From assembly GCA_005223045.1 (NCBI GenBank), contig NJBM01000007.1, forward strand, positions 1 through 64,000: 64,000 nt of DNA. The letters are read 5' to 3'. Under the pieces are notes generated by a model, which was not told the origin of the DNA, ran no database searches, and saw only the letters and a program-made list of their open reading frames with translations. Both the position numbers and the translations under genes were made by a program. The stretch is from Planctomycetes bacterium B3_Pla. Lineage in GTDB: Bacteria; Planctomycetota; Phycisphaerae; Sedimentisphaerales; Anaerobacaceae. The first letter of the stretch is position 1, and each line of letters opens with the position of its first letter. Shown piece by piece: positions 24,652-33,350 of this stretch.

Positions 24652-26028
24652 ATGTTAAAGAGAATTGATAAATTTGTGATTTTGTTGATCAGTGCGTTAG
24701 TTTCCAGCGGATTCGCAGTGGAAAAGCCGACTACACCGCAAGGGACGTGCCTTACGGCGGAATGTCATGCCGATTACAGCAAGAGAGCGTACGTACACGG
24801 TCCAACCGCCCTGGGCGACTGCAAGGTCTGCCACAAGCCTCTGAACCCACAAGAGCATACTTATGAGCCTGCTCGAGAGGGGCCGGACCTTTGTCAGTAC
24901 TGTCACCTGGATCAGACAACCAAGAAGTATCTCCATGATCCTCTGGAAAAGAAGGGCGACTGTGTTCAGTGTCACGATCCTCACGGCAGCGATAACAACT
25001 CCTTTCTGTCGAGCCGAACCGTTGCCGATTCGTGCAAAGAATGTCATGAGGTAACGAAGGATATGAAATTCCTCCACGGGCCGATTGCTGCGGGAGAATG
25101 CACTGTTTGTCACAATCCACACGGTTCGGACTACGAGAGGTTGCTGGATATCGATCCGAATGAGCTTTGTTTCACTTGTCACGAAGTGACAATGAACGAG
25201 TTGAAGAAGTTTGAGTTTGTTCACGAACCGGCAAAAGGAGAATGCACGGGATGCCATGACGTCCATGGTGCGAACAATGCTCAGATGCTTATAGACGAAG
25301 CGCCCAAACTATGCTATTCATGTCATGAAGATATACAGAAAATAGCCGAAACATCGAAGTATAAGCACAGTGCCGTAACCGAGAAAGATTCTTGTCTTCT
25401 CTGCCACACGCCGCACGCTTCTACGGTTAAGAGCGGCCTCAAGGATACCCCGATAAAGCTCTGTATGACATGCCACGACAAACCGATTGAAAAAAGCAAA
25501 GGTGAAATACTTGAGGCTTTTACGGCTCAAATAGAAGGCAAGAAATTCCTGCACGGCCCGGTAGCTGAGCAGGATTGCGCGGGGTGCCATACCAGCCACG
25601 GAAGCGAACACTTCCGTCTTCTGGTCAAAGAATATCCCCCACAGTTTTATGCCCCGTTTAGCAAAGAGAATTACGGCCTGTGTTTCAGTTGTCACTCTGA
25701 GAGTATGGTGCTGACAAGGGAGACCAAAAACCTTACCGACTTTAGGAACGGCAACGTTAATCTCCACTTTTTGCACGTGAACAAGGAGCGGCGAGGGCGA
25801 ACGTGTCGTTCATGCCATACAACACATGCGAGCAACCTACCCAGACACATTCGCAAAAGTGTCCCTTACGGAAAGTGGGAACTTCCGGTACAATACAAAA
25901 AGACCAAGACCGGCGGCAGTTGTGAGCCGGGTTGCCATTTGCCTTACGCTTACGATCGTCGAGCACCGGTTGAGTACAAGAAACCGAAGCCGCCGACGGC
26001 GAACGCGACCACTAAAGGCGGCCAATAA
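24652..26028 (+). CDS. Periplasmic multihaem cytochrome c with paired CxxCH repeats
   Basis: 458 residues: signal peptide, then thirteen CxxCH motifs plus CLTAECH (24748-24768) and CEPGCH (25921-25938), up to 15 haems. Repeats of the form FxHGPxAxGxCxxCHxPHGS followed by LCxxCH match the paired-CxxCH domain of cytochrome c3-like and NrfH-associated proteins. No catalytic site is apparent, so an electron wire or storage role is likely. The ATG at 24652 has GAGGG seven bases upstream. The lysine- and proline-rich tail is unusual. Confidence 0.85.
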   Translation: MLKRIDKFVILLISALVSSGFAVEKPTTPQGTCLTAECHADYSKRAYVHGPTALGDCKVCHKPLNPQEHTYEPAREGPDLCQYCHLDQTTKKYLHDPLEKKGDCVQCHDPHGSDNNSFLSSRTVADSCKECHEVTKDMKFLHGPIAAGECTVCHNPHGSDYERLLDIDPNELCFTCHEVTMNELKKFEFVHEPAKGECTGCHDVHGANNAQMLIDEAPKLCYSCHEDIQKIAETSKYKHSAVTEKDSCLLCHTPHASTVKSGLKDTPIKLCMTCHDKPIEKSKGEILEAFTAQIEGKKFLHGPVAEQDCAGCHTSHGSEHFRLLVKEYPPQFYAPFSKENYGLCFSCHSESMVLTRETKNLTDFRNGNVNLHFLHVNKERRGRTCRSCHTTHASNLPRHIRKSVPYGKWELPVQYKKTKTGGSCEPGCHLPYAYDRRAPVEYKKPKPPTANATTKGGQ

Positions 26029-26051
26029 CATTAGAGAAATGGAGTCTCCTC

Positions 26052-27074
26052 ATGCCGTCGCAGTTGAAGAGTAGTCTGTTTGGAATTCTCATATCGGCCC
26101 TGACGGTAAACGTTGTGCTTTCTGCCGGTCCAGGCCAGGCCGAACTGCGAAAGTTGAAACTCGGCGACAAAATGCCCGAGTTCTCCCTGGCAGATTCAAA
26201 TGGAGCTACATTTACGTACAAGCACAATCGTAAGCGCGTGCTGCTAATCGCCTTTCTTACAGCAAATCAACAGCAGTCAAAAAATTCAGCAGCCGACATC
26301 ATGCAAATTCTTGCGGGCTTGCCCGACAAAGCTGAGAAATTCGATTTCTTTGGCGTTATGAGCGGTCCTCCGAAGAAGGACTTCTTAGGACCGGACGAAA
26401 GAGACTCGAAGGTTGCCTTTCCCATTCTGCTGGATTCGCAATACAAATTGTGGGGCAAGCTCGGAATAATTGCAATGCCGACAGTGCTGATAATCGGAAA
26501 AGATGACAAAGCATTATGGATAAGAGCAGGGCATACGTTTGACTTTGCCCCTGCTCTGCGGTCCAACTTGACCTACGCACTGGGTATCGCCGGCGATGGC
26601 GCGCCCAAAAAATCAGTGAAGGCCAAAGCAGTGAACAACACCACCGTCGGGGCGCGCGTGAAACGCCACTTGAAAATGGCAAAAATGCTCGAGCAAAAAG
26701 GTCGGATCGACTCGGCCATCGCGGAAGTTCGCAAAGCCCGGGCGATGGACCCTAACTTAGTTGAACCAGCCCTGGAACTTGGCGGGCTTCTCTGCCGGGC
26801 CGGCAAGGGCAAAGAGGCTCTGGATGTTGCCGGGAAAATTAAAGTCATCAGACGGCCCGACAAAGCAAGGCTGCTCCTAATATCCGGCTGGGCAAAACGT
26901 CAAATGGGCGATCTTGGAATGGCAGAGAAAGACTTGCTCGAAGCGACCAAACTTGATCCGAAGTCCGTCAGAGGATTCTTCGAGTTGGGTCAGATCTATC
27001 AAGCCCAGGGAGATAAGGACAAAGCGATAGCCACGTACCACCGGGCGCTGACATTGGTTTTTGGCGAGCGTTGA
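26052..27074 (+). CDS. TlpA/AhpC-like protein lacking the redox cysteines, with C-terminal TPR repeats
   Basis: Signal peptide (1-30), then a thioredoxin-like domain (about 35-180) beginning KLGDKMPEFSLADSNGATF. At the place of the CxxC active site it reads FLTANQQQS, so disulfide exchange is not expected; the cis-Pro stretch AMPTVLIIGKDD is kept. Residues about 200-340 are three TPR units (KMLEQKGRIDSAIAEVRKA and following), usually for protein contacts. Position between cytochrome genes suggests a scaffold or chaperone for periplasmic apocytochromes, which is inference. Confidence 0.75.
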   Translation: MPSQLKSSLFGILISALTVNVVLSAGPGQAELRKLKLGDKMPEFSLADSNGATFTYKHNRKRVLLIAFLTANQQQSKNSAADIMQILAGLPDKAEKFDFFGVMSGPPKKDFLGPDERDSKVAFPILLDSQYKLWGKLGIIAMPTVLIIGKDDKALWIRAGHTFDFAPALRSNLTYALGIAGDGAPKKSVKAKAVNNTTVGARVKRHLKMAKMLEQKGRIDSAIAEVRKARAMDPNLVEPALELGGLLCRAGKGKEALDVAGKIKVIRRPDKARLLLISGWAKRQMGDLGMAEKDLLEATKLDPKSVRGFFELGQIYQAQGDKDKAIATYHRALTLVFGER

Positions 27075-27115
27075 TAATCGGCAATTTATAGTACTGATAA
27101 CAGCCAGTTTTACCA

Positions 27116-27131
27116 TTCCCAAAAACGAGAA
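27116..27131. promoter_or_regulatory. Palindromic operator candidate, copy 6
   Basis: TTCCCA-AAAA-CGAGAA has two changes from TTCTCA-N4-TGAGAA. It lies about 170 bp before a sigma-70 promoter. This is the weakest of the six copies. Confidence 0.35.
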
Positions 27132-27297
27132 CAAAAGTCTCCCCGTGCAGTGACATGAGAACCCATCCTCATCTTTTAATTCCTTAAGCCCTGTACTTAC
27201 ATGGCCTTAGAGACAATTACTTCTGCCCTTGCGCTCTCGGGCGATTTTAGAACATAGATTGCAATGTTTTTTTTGGGGTCGTAGCGTGTTTTTTTCC

Positions 27298-27326
27298 TTG
27301 ACGAGAAGAGATGACTTTGCTATAAA
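27298..27326 (+). promoter_or_regulatory. Sigma-70-type promoter
   Basis: TTGACG (27298-27303) and TATAAA (27321-27326) with 17-bp spacing, the best consensus promoter seen in the window. It would transcribe the tetrahaem gene and probably the NHL, cytochrome and barrel genes after it. Confidence 0.6.
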
Positions 27327-27566
27327 TGAAGTAGTTAGCTTTGTTAGTTCGTCTGCTTTTTCGGACGTATCTCGGTGCGGCGGTTCCCAGGCAGAACAAG
27401 GGGGGCAGTTGTGGAGTGTGGATGTTGAAAGGTGATGTATCATTTTGGCTTTTCCCCTCCGGCATGGGCTCTTGCTGTTTTTCAGATTAGTGTAAAGTCT
27501 TTGGGTAGCGTCGGCTTTGTCCAGCGTTGGAACAATAATAGCTGTCTTTGTTTGGAGCAAGGGATT

Positions 27567-28163
27567 ATGAAATTAGGTAGGATGAGAAGAGTCGTTGTTT
27601 GTGGCATTCTGGTGGTACTGTGTCTATCGGCATTGCCGACAGTTGTGATGGCTGTAATAGCACACTCAGACCTGTTTGGTTGCGATGGCTGCCATGAACC
27701 GCATAATGCGGAAACTTTACCGGGTGTACCTTTGTGGAACGGCGCTGAGCAGACAGTGACGTTTACCATGTACTCCAGTGCCACATTCCAGGGCACCATT
27801 GATGGCCAGCCCAGCGGTGATTCCAAGCTGTGCCTTAGCTGCCACGACGGCACTAACCCCGATTGGTCGCCTATGATTGTGCCGGATCAGACGTTCGAAG
27901 GTTCTGAGCTGATAAATTCACACCCCATCTCATTTGTGTACGATTCAGCCCTGGCATCCCTGGACGGCGCATTGAAAGATCCTTCGGAAGCGAGCACCCT
28001 TGGTGGAACCATCGCCGAAGACTTGTTGGACCCCGAGAGCAAGGTGCAGTGTAATAGTTGCCATGACGTCCATACCTCCGGGGTTGGCGACAAGCTGTTG
28101 CGGGGCTACGATTTCGGAAGGCAATTTGGACCCGATTTGTGCCGAATGTGCCACCTGAAGTAG
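27567..28163 (+). CDS. Small periplasmic tetrahaem cytochrome c
   Basis: 198 residues from the ATG at 27567 (GGAGCAAGGG just before it). Signal peptide MKLGRMRRVVVCGILVVL to about residue 28, then CDGCHEPHN, CLSCHDG, CNSCHDVH and CRMCH, four haem sites. The pattern PLWNGAEQTVTFTMYSS and LCLSCHDGT is the same as in the large cytochrome at 34.4 kb (PLWSHKLSNAVYSIYQSSS, CLSCHDGT), so the two are related. Function would be electron transfer in the periplasm. Confidence 0.85.
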   Translation: MKLGRMRRVVVCGILVVLCLSALPTVVMAVIAHSDLFGCDGCHEPHNAETLPGVPLWNGAEQTVTFTMYSSATFQGTIDGQPSGDSKLCLSCHDGTNPDWSPMIVPDQTFEGSELINSHPISFVYDSALASLDGALKDPSEASTLGGTIAEDLLDPESKVQCNSCHDVHTSGVGDKLLRGYDFGRQFGPDLCRMCHLK

Positions 28164-28647
28164 GCCCGCGCGAACAATTTAATCTCAATTTGGCCCGAGG
28201 CGACGGTTGTGGCTCCGTGCTTCGGATCGGATTCTTTACAAATCTCTATGTGCAGTATCGGCGTAGACAAACGGCCGGACAAAGGCCAATGTCAAGCAGG
28301 GTTTTCACTGGCTATACGCGAAGGGGTGCCGGCGGTATCTCCGTCTGCTTATCTGTGGGGGTATCGTTGCGCTTCAATTGCAGGCTGAAGCAACGAGATA
28401 TCGACGAAGTTCCATGGATCGGGGCAGGTCTGCCCACCCGCTTTTCAGTATTGTTGTGGCCGACCAGGCGGAGAAAACTACATTCGTTCACTTTCCATAT
28501 AATCGATCGGGCGACTGGCAAAATAGCGAACACCGACGAACATCACTCACTCGATGGTAGTCGCAGCGCAGTGGATTTTCGTCAGTGCCGGCCGCAAACG
28601 CGAAGTTTTAGTAAAGGAAACAAAACCAATTTGACGACAAATCACTT
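28164..28647 (+). other. 484-bp region without a convincing gene
   Basis: The longest frame (28139-28651) overlaps the tetrahaem gene and looks random. A second frame, 28264-28560, contains a signal-peptide-like stretch (YLRLLICGGIVALQLQAEA, near 28345-28401) followed by about 50 residues to a TAG, but has no good start codon before the hydrophobic part. It may be a decayed small exported protein. Nothing else is recognised. Confidence 0.35.
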
Positions 28648-30273
28648 ATGACAGTCTCTAATTCCTTGTTATATAGAGGCTTAGCTCTGGCATTCGCCGT
28701 TTCGGCGGCATATATTTTTGCAGGATGTCAATTAGCCGAAGTCGAGCAACAGAGGCAGGAACCGGTCTTCTTCCCTCCTCTGCCGGAGAGGCCGCGCCTT
28801 CAATTCCTCAAGTCTTTCTCCGGCCCTGAAGACCTTGGGGCTCCCACAAGCGGCGCCTTCGAGAGGTTTGTGCTGGGCGATCCCGAAACGCAGGAGGGCA
28901 TCACCAAACCCTACGGGATGGCAATTTTCGACGGTAAACTGTATGTGTGCGACGTCGGCAAAAGAATGGTGGAGGTACTCGACCTTGAGAAGCGCACGTT
29001 TAGTTATCTGACAAAAAACGAGCGATTGACAAACCCGGTGAACATTTACATCACGGACAACGGTATAAAATACGTTGCCGACCCGACAGCCGGTGCAGTC
29101 TTTGTCTTTGACGGAGATAACAGTCTCAGCACCATATTGGGCAAAGACTTGAAAATTGCCCCGATTGATATAACTGTTCGAGGACAGCGATGTTACGTTA
29201 CCGATTTCAACAGCAACCAGATCGTAGTCTTCGACAAAAACACGCAGAAAGAAATCGCTCGCATAGGCACCGAAGGTGCTGCACAACCCAAGGGGACGAT
29301 GCCTGAACTGCCCCCCGGACAGCTTCTACTTATCAGTGATTTAGCTCTCGATAAGCAAGGCAATGTCTATGTTACCGATAAGGCTGCGGCCCGAATAACG
29401 CAGTTTGACGGCTCCGGAAAATTGCTGCGAACTATCGGCAGATGGGGTCCCAACATAGATCAGTTTATCAGGCCAAAAGGCATAGCCATTGACAGGAACG
29501 ACAGGATATGGGTAGTGGACGCCGCGCCCGAGGTAGCCAAGATATATGATCAGCAAGCCAGGCTCTTGTTGTTTTTCGGCCTGTCCGGCAACAAGCCCGG
29601 GATGATGAATTTGCCGGCAAAGATCGTCCTGGACTATGATAACGTCGAATTGTTTGAACAATATGCCGTCGAAGGAGCGAAGATAGAGTTTCTGGTGCTG
29701 GTATCAAATCAATTGGGTCCAAATAAGATCAGTGTTTATGGCTTTGGCCGCTTTCCTGTGCAGGAAAGGGCTGTCGCCGAGGCTAAAGAGCTTACCCTGG
29801 AGCCCGGATCAGAGCGAGAACTGGCGCCGCGGGCAGACAAGGGCCCTGCTCAGATCAGCGAAACGCCCGGGCAAGTCGACAGCCAGTCGGACAAACGGCA
29901 AGAAGAAATCGCTGAGCTTTATCAGCGCAGCCTGGCGCTTTATCGGAGCGGTCAATACGAAGAAGCGAGAGAAGGCTTTGCAACGGTTTTGAAAAGTGGG
30001 CTTATTCCTGCATCTATGGCAGGCACAATAGAAGGCTACCTGACAGACATTGAAAATCGTGCTGCCAGGAGCAAGCAGATGGAGGAAATTGCCGAGACAT
30101 ATTACAGCAGCATCAAGTCTTACCGTACCGGTCAGCTCGAGAAAGCCCGGGCAGGGTTTGTCATAGTTTTGAACAGCGGCTTGATTCCACCAGCGATGGG
30201 AAAAACGATAGAAAACTACCTGGCGGACATCGACGATGCTTTGACCAAGAGACAGGGCATTCAACCCCGATGA
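28648..30273 (+). CDS. NHL-repeat lipoprotein with two C-terminal SGLIPP modules
   Basis: 541 residues. Signal peptide with lipobox IFAGC, then a six-bladed NHL-type propeller (about 60-375; blades such as GKLYVCDVGKRMVEVLDLEK and GNVYVTDKAAARITQFDGSG). A Pro/Glu-rich linker leads to two copies of a module of about 52 residues (AELYQRSLALYRSGQYEEAR ... SGLIPASMAGTIEGYLTDIE and AETYYSSIKSYRTGQLEKAR ... SGLIPPAMGKTIENYLADID). The same module ends the next protein. NHL propellers often accompany outer-membrane multihaem conduits as surface or periplasmic scaffolds; the exact role is unknown. Confidence 0.78.
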   Translation: MTVSNSLLYRGLALAFAVSAAYIFAGCQLAEVEQQRQEPVFFPPLPERPRLQFLKSFSGPEDLGAPTSGAFERFVLGDPETQEGITKPYGMAIFDGKLYVCDVGKRMVEVLDLEKRTFSYLTKNERLTNPVNIYITDNGIKYVADPTAGAVFVFDGDNSLSTILGKDLKIAPIDITVRGQRCYVTDFNSNQIVVFDKNTQKEIARIGTEGAAQPKGTMPELPPGQLLLISDLALDKQGNVYVTDKAAARITQFDGSGKLLRTIGRWGPNIDQFIRPKGIAIDRNDRIWVVDAAPEVAKIYDQQARLLLFFGLSGNKPGMMNLPAKIVLDYDNVELFEQYAVEGAKIEFLVLVSNQLGPNKISVYGFGRFPVQERAVAEAKELTLEPGSERELAPRADKGPAQISETPGQVDSQSDKRQEEIAELYQRSLALYRSGQYEEAREGFATVLKSGLIPASMAGTIEGYLTDIENRAARSKQMEEIAETYYSSIKSYRTGQLEKARAGFVIVLNSGLIPPAMGKTIENYLADIDDALTKRQGIQPR

Positions 30274-30364
30274 AGGCGGAGCCTGAGAAGATAGAAGCTG
30301 AATCCGGAGGCCAGTCACAAGACCGTAGTTCCCGGGCTGCCGGGATCGGCGAGTATGATAGGAA

Positions 30365-31240
30365 TTGAAAGGTCGTCATTTCGTGTTTTCCCGAACGATA
30401 TCTATATCGGTGGGATTAATATTGCTAATCTGGCTTGGGGTATTTGTCGTAAGCTGTCACGAGACGGATCGTCACAGGGTTCTGACATTCTTCTTTGACG
30501 GGGTCGGACCGCTGATGCCGGCAGGAATTGAAGATGTACGCATCGATCCCAATTTCGCGCAGTCGCCCCAGGAGCCGCTCTGGTATGTGCATGAGCCGCG
30601 CAAAGACTGTACGCTCTGTCATGGCAAGCGCGGACAAAAACTATTTGCTCCCGAGGCAATCCTGATTACCACCGTGCCGGCACTGTGCCACAATTGCCAC
30701 GACGACTATACTGTCTCGGCACAGTTTGTTCATGGGCCCGTGGCGGTCGGTCAATGCCTGTTCTGCCACAATCCCCATAAGAGCAGGATCCAATATCTGC
30801 TCAAAGAACCGGAACCGAAACTTTGTTACAAGTGTCACGACATTAACGTGATCGAATCAATGCCAGCACATTTGACAGTGCAACCATCCGCGTGCACCGA
30901 CTGCCACAATCCCCACGCAAGTTCGACAAAAGCTCTTCTGAAAGAGGATCGGCCCCGTCTGAGACAAGACTCTGACAGAGTCAGAGTGAAAATGCAGAAT
31001 TACGTCCAGCGTGCCAAAGAACAGAAGGACAATGAGCAGTTGAGCAGGCAGAAAAGAGAGGTCGCCGACCTCTACTACCGCAGTATGGAGTTGTACCGCG
31101 AAGGCAAACTTGCAAGCGCCAGAAAAGGCTTTGTTGCAGTCTTGAAGAGCGGCTTAATTCCGCCGCCGATGGGAGAAACGATACGAGGTTACCTGTCGGA
31201 TATAGACAACCGCCTGGCCAGGGGAGCAACAGAGCAGTAA
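30365..31240 (+). CDS. Pentahaem cytochrome lipoprotein with C-terminal SGLIPP module
   Basis: 291 residues. The N-terminal helix ends VVSC, a fair lipobox. Five haem motifs follow (CTLCH, CHNCH, CLFCH, CYKCH, CTDCH) in paired-CxxCH style (QFVHGPVAVGQCLFCHNPH). After a basic linker, residues about 230-285 (VADLYYRSMELYREGKLASA ... SGLIPPPMGETIRGYLSDID) repeat the module at the end of the upstream NHL lipoprotein, so the two may bind the same partner. TTG start at 30365; a GTG at 30383 is also possible. Confidence 0.8.
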   Translation: MKGRHFVFSRTISISVGLILLIWLGVFVVSCHETDRHRVLTFFFDGVGPLMPAGIEDVRIDPNFAQSPQEPLWYVHEPRKDCTLCHGKRGQKLFAPEAILITTVPALCHNCHDDYTVSAQFVHGPVAVGQCLFCHNPHKSRIQYLLKEPEPKLCYKCHDINVIESMPAHLTVQPSACTDCHNPHASSTKALLKEDRPRLRQDSDRVRVKMQNYVQRAKEQKDNEQLSRQKREVADLYYRSMELYREGKLASARKGFVAVLKSGLIPPPMGETIRGYLSDIDNRLARGATEQ

Positions 31241-31285
31241 CCGAGTTGATTGATCGGAAGTTGTTGTCTCGGAGATTAGACTGAT

Positions 31286-33328
31286 TTGAGACGTGATTCG
31301 CTGAACAGACTATACAGTAGGACAAGACACTGGGCTGTTAAACCGGTGCTACCAGGGAGAATCCGCTGGTTACTCGCGCTTTGCGCGGGCGGGATTCTCC
31401 TGACAGGGTGCAGTGTCAATGTCGGCGGCAAGCAGCGACCGCTTGTAAGGCATGATAGAATCAAGGCCGAGCTGGAAACGGTCGCTGAAAGGCGTACCGA
31501 TGAACAGGGAACAAGTGGAAACAAACGCGAAAGCACGACTAAAGTGTTTGAGGAAAGAATAAGGCTTAAAACGGAGGGTGATGTATATCATCCGGACTTT
31601 CTGCTCTATAGTGGAGCTGTCGGCTTGGGGCTTGCCCAGCAGAGCATTGACTCGGATGACGAGTCCGGCAGACACAGCGAGACCCTCGATGATTACAGCG
31701 TATTCGCTCAGTTGTTGAGAGGAAAAATATACCCCACTACCTTTTACGCAAACAAGTCGGAGGAGTTAATCTCAAGACAGTTTTTGGGTGCTCTGAGAAC
31801 TGAAAGAAAGAACAGAGGAGCATCACTATCGCTGCGGCCCGAAGATTGGGCCATGACATTTCAATACACAGCCAGTGAGACCGGACAGGACGGACTGTCT
31901 TCATTTGCCAGAGACTTTTTCCAAAGGGATGACGAACGGTTCAGGTATTCCTTGAGTCATGATTTTAGTGAATTGTCACACTTGAGTTTCGATTTCGACA
32001 GGACCGAGGTATCACAACGAAGCGTGGGTGCATCGATAGAAACCGATACCGATAGATACACCATGTTGCACGATTTGATATTCGGCGGCGAGGAACAACA
32101 CAGGCTTGACTCATTCTTGAGCTATGTCGATCAGACCGGCTCTTTTGAGTTCGAGAACTTGCAGTTGGAAGAACGCCTGAGGCTACGGCACACCGGTAGT
32201 TTCCTGACCAATTATGAGCTGCGATTCACCGATTCCAGCCGGCAGGCGATAAGGAACAAAGAAGTTCGCGGCCAGGGCGGATTCGAGCACAGGTTATATG
32301 AGAGCCTTGTCACAACAGCTAATGTTTTCGCCTCAGAAACCGATCTCGATACCCAGGGAGATCTAACGCAACGCGGCGGCACACTTGCTCTCAACTACCG
32401 AAAGAACAATCCCTGGGGCACATTGTTCGCCACGTACACGGCAGGCCTTACCAAGAGCGAGCAATCAGGAGGCGCCGGAACAGGGATCGTCATAGATGAA
32501 TCGCATACTTTTACCGACCCGTTACCCATAACCTTGAACAGAGTAAACATCGATACATCGAGCATTGTCGTAACTGACAACACCGGATTGAACACATATA
32601 CTCTGGGTGACGATTACACCATCACGGAAACGAACGGGCGCATACAGCTAAACATGACAACTCTGGGGATCGCACCTCCCAACGTCAGCGACGGCCAGGA
32701 GATTCTGGTGGATTATAATTTCTTCATCGAGCCCGAAAGAGATGAGGACACTGTGCGTCATAACTTCATCATCAGGGAGCGATTCAAGAACGGCCTGTCT
32801 GTGTACTACGCTCACCGGCGGCAAGATGAAGATGTCAGCTCGACCATAACTGAGATTACACCAGATGAGTTCAGAGTCAATACAGTCGGTACTGATTATC
32901 TTAACAAAGGTCTCTTTTTACAGGCCGAGTACAGCGAAGAAGAGTCAACTCAGATTCCATCGACGAGCAAGAAGCTGCAGGGCAAATATAGCTGGCCAAT
33001 AAGCACCAATACAAATATAAGTTTCCGAGTCTTGAATCACTGGCTGGATTTCGGCGAACCCGATAAACGTGACGTTGATCTTTTCAAGAGCGGCGCCGAG
33101 ATATTCAGCCGATTGACGAAAGAGTGCAGCATTTCTACTCGCGCCGATTATCGGGACGAGGACGATACGAGGTTCGGCACAACCAGAGGATTTCAATTTA
33201 ACTCTGAGCTGAAATACAACTTTCGTCAACTGAGCATTTCCACGGGCGTCGAGTTTAACCTGCTCAATCGCCGAAATGATGAAATAGACGGCAGTTTTCT
33301 ATATATTAAGCTAAAACGTTTCTTCTGA
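31286..33328 (+). CDS. Large outer-membrane beta-barrel protein
   Basis: 680 residues. After an N-terminal hydrophobic stretch with LLTGC (about 29-42, a possible lipobox), the protein has long alternating amphipathic strands with acidic, Asp/Glu-rich turns and ends LYIKLKRFF, a C-terminal Phe as in Bam-inserted barrels. No sequence signature of MtrB (CxxC near the N-terminus) is seen. Placed among lipoprotein cytochromes, it is a reasonable candidate for the barrel of a porin-cytochrome conduit. TTG start at 31286; GTG 31346 would give a shorter signal sequence. Confidence 0.65.
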   Translation: MRRDSLNRLYSRTRHWAVKPVLPGRIRWLLALCAGGILLTGCSVNVGGKQRPLVRHDRIKAELETVAERRTDEQGTSGNKRESTTKVFEERIRLKTEGDVYHPDFLLYSGAVGLGLAQQSIDSDDESGRHSETLDDYSVFAQLLRGKIYPTTFYANKSEELISRQFLGALRTERKNRGASLSLRPEDWAMTFQYTASETGQDGLSSFARDFFQRDDERFRYSLSHDFSELSHLSFDFDRTEVSQRSVGASIETDTDRYTMLHDLIFGGEEQHRLDSFLSYVDQTGSFEFENLQLEERLRLRHTGSFLTNYELRFTDSSRQAIRNKEVRGQGGFEHRLYESLVTTANVFASETDLDTQGDLTQRGGTLALNYRKNNPWGTLFATYTAGLTKSEQSGGAGTGIVIDESHTFTDPLPITLNRVNIDTSSIVVTDNTGLNTYTLGDDYTITETNGRIQLNMTTLGIAPPNVSDGQEILVDYNFFIEPERDEDTVRHNFIIRERFKNGLSVYYAHRRQDEDVSSTITEITPDEFRVNTVGTDYLNKGLFLQAEYSEEESTQIPSTSKKLQGKYSWPISTNTNISFRVLNHWLDFGEPDKRDVDLFKSGAEIFSRLTKECSISTRADYRDEDDTRFGTTRGFQFNSELKYNFRQLSISTGVEFNLLNRRNDEIDGSFLYIKLKRFF

Positions 33329-33350
33329 TTGAAACAAGGAAGTTTATAAT

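Larger units (their letters stand above)
27075..27566 (+). promoter_or_regulatory. 492-bp intergenic region before the tetrahaem gene
   Basis: Contains a degenerate palindrome copy (27116-27131), a strong sigma-70-type promoter (27298-27326) and a leader of about 230 bp. The frame of the tetrahaem protein stays open back to 27432, but that upstream part does not look like protein. No known riboswitch recognised. Confidence 0.5.

Noticed and set aside
28139..28651. 170-residue frame after the tetrahaem gene
   Set aside because: It overlaps the end of a real gene and has no protein-like pattern.
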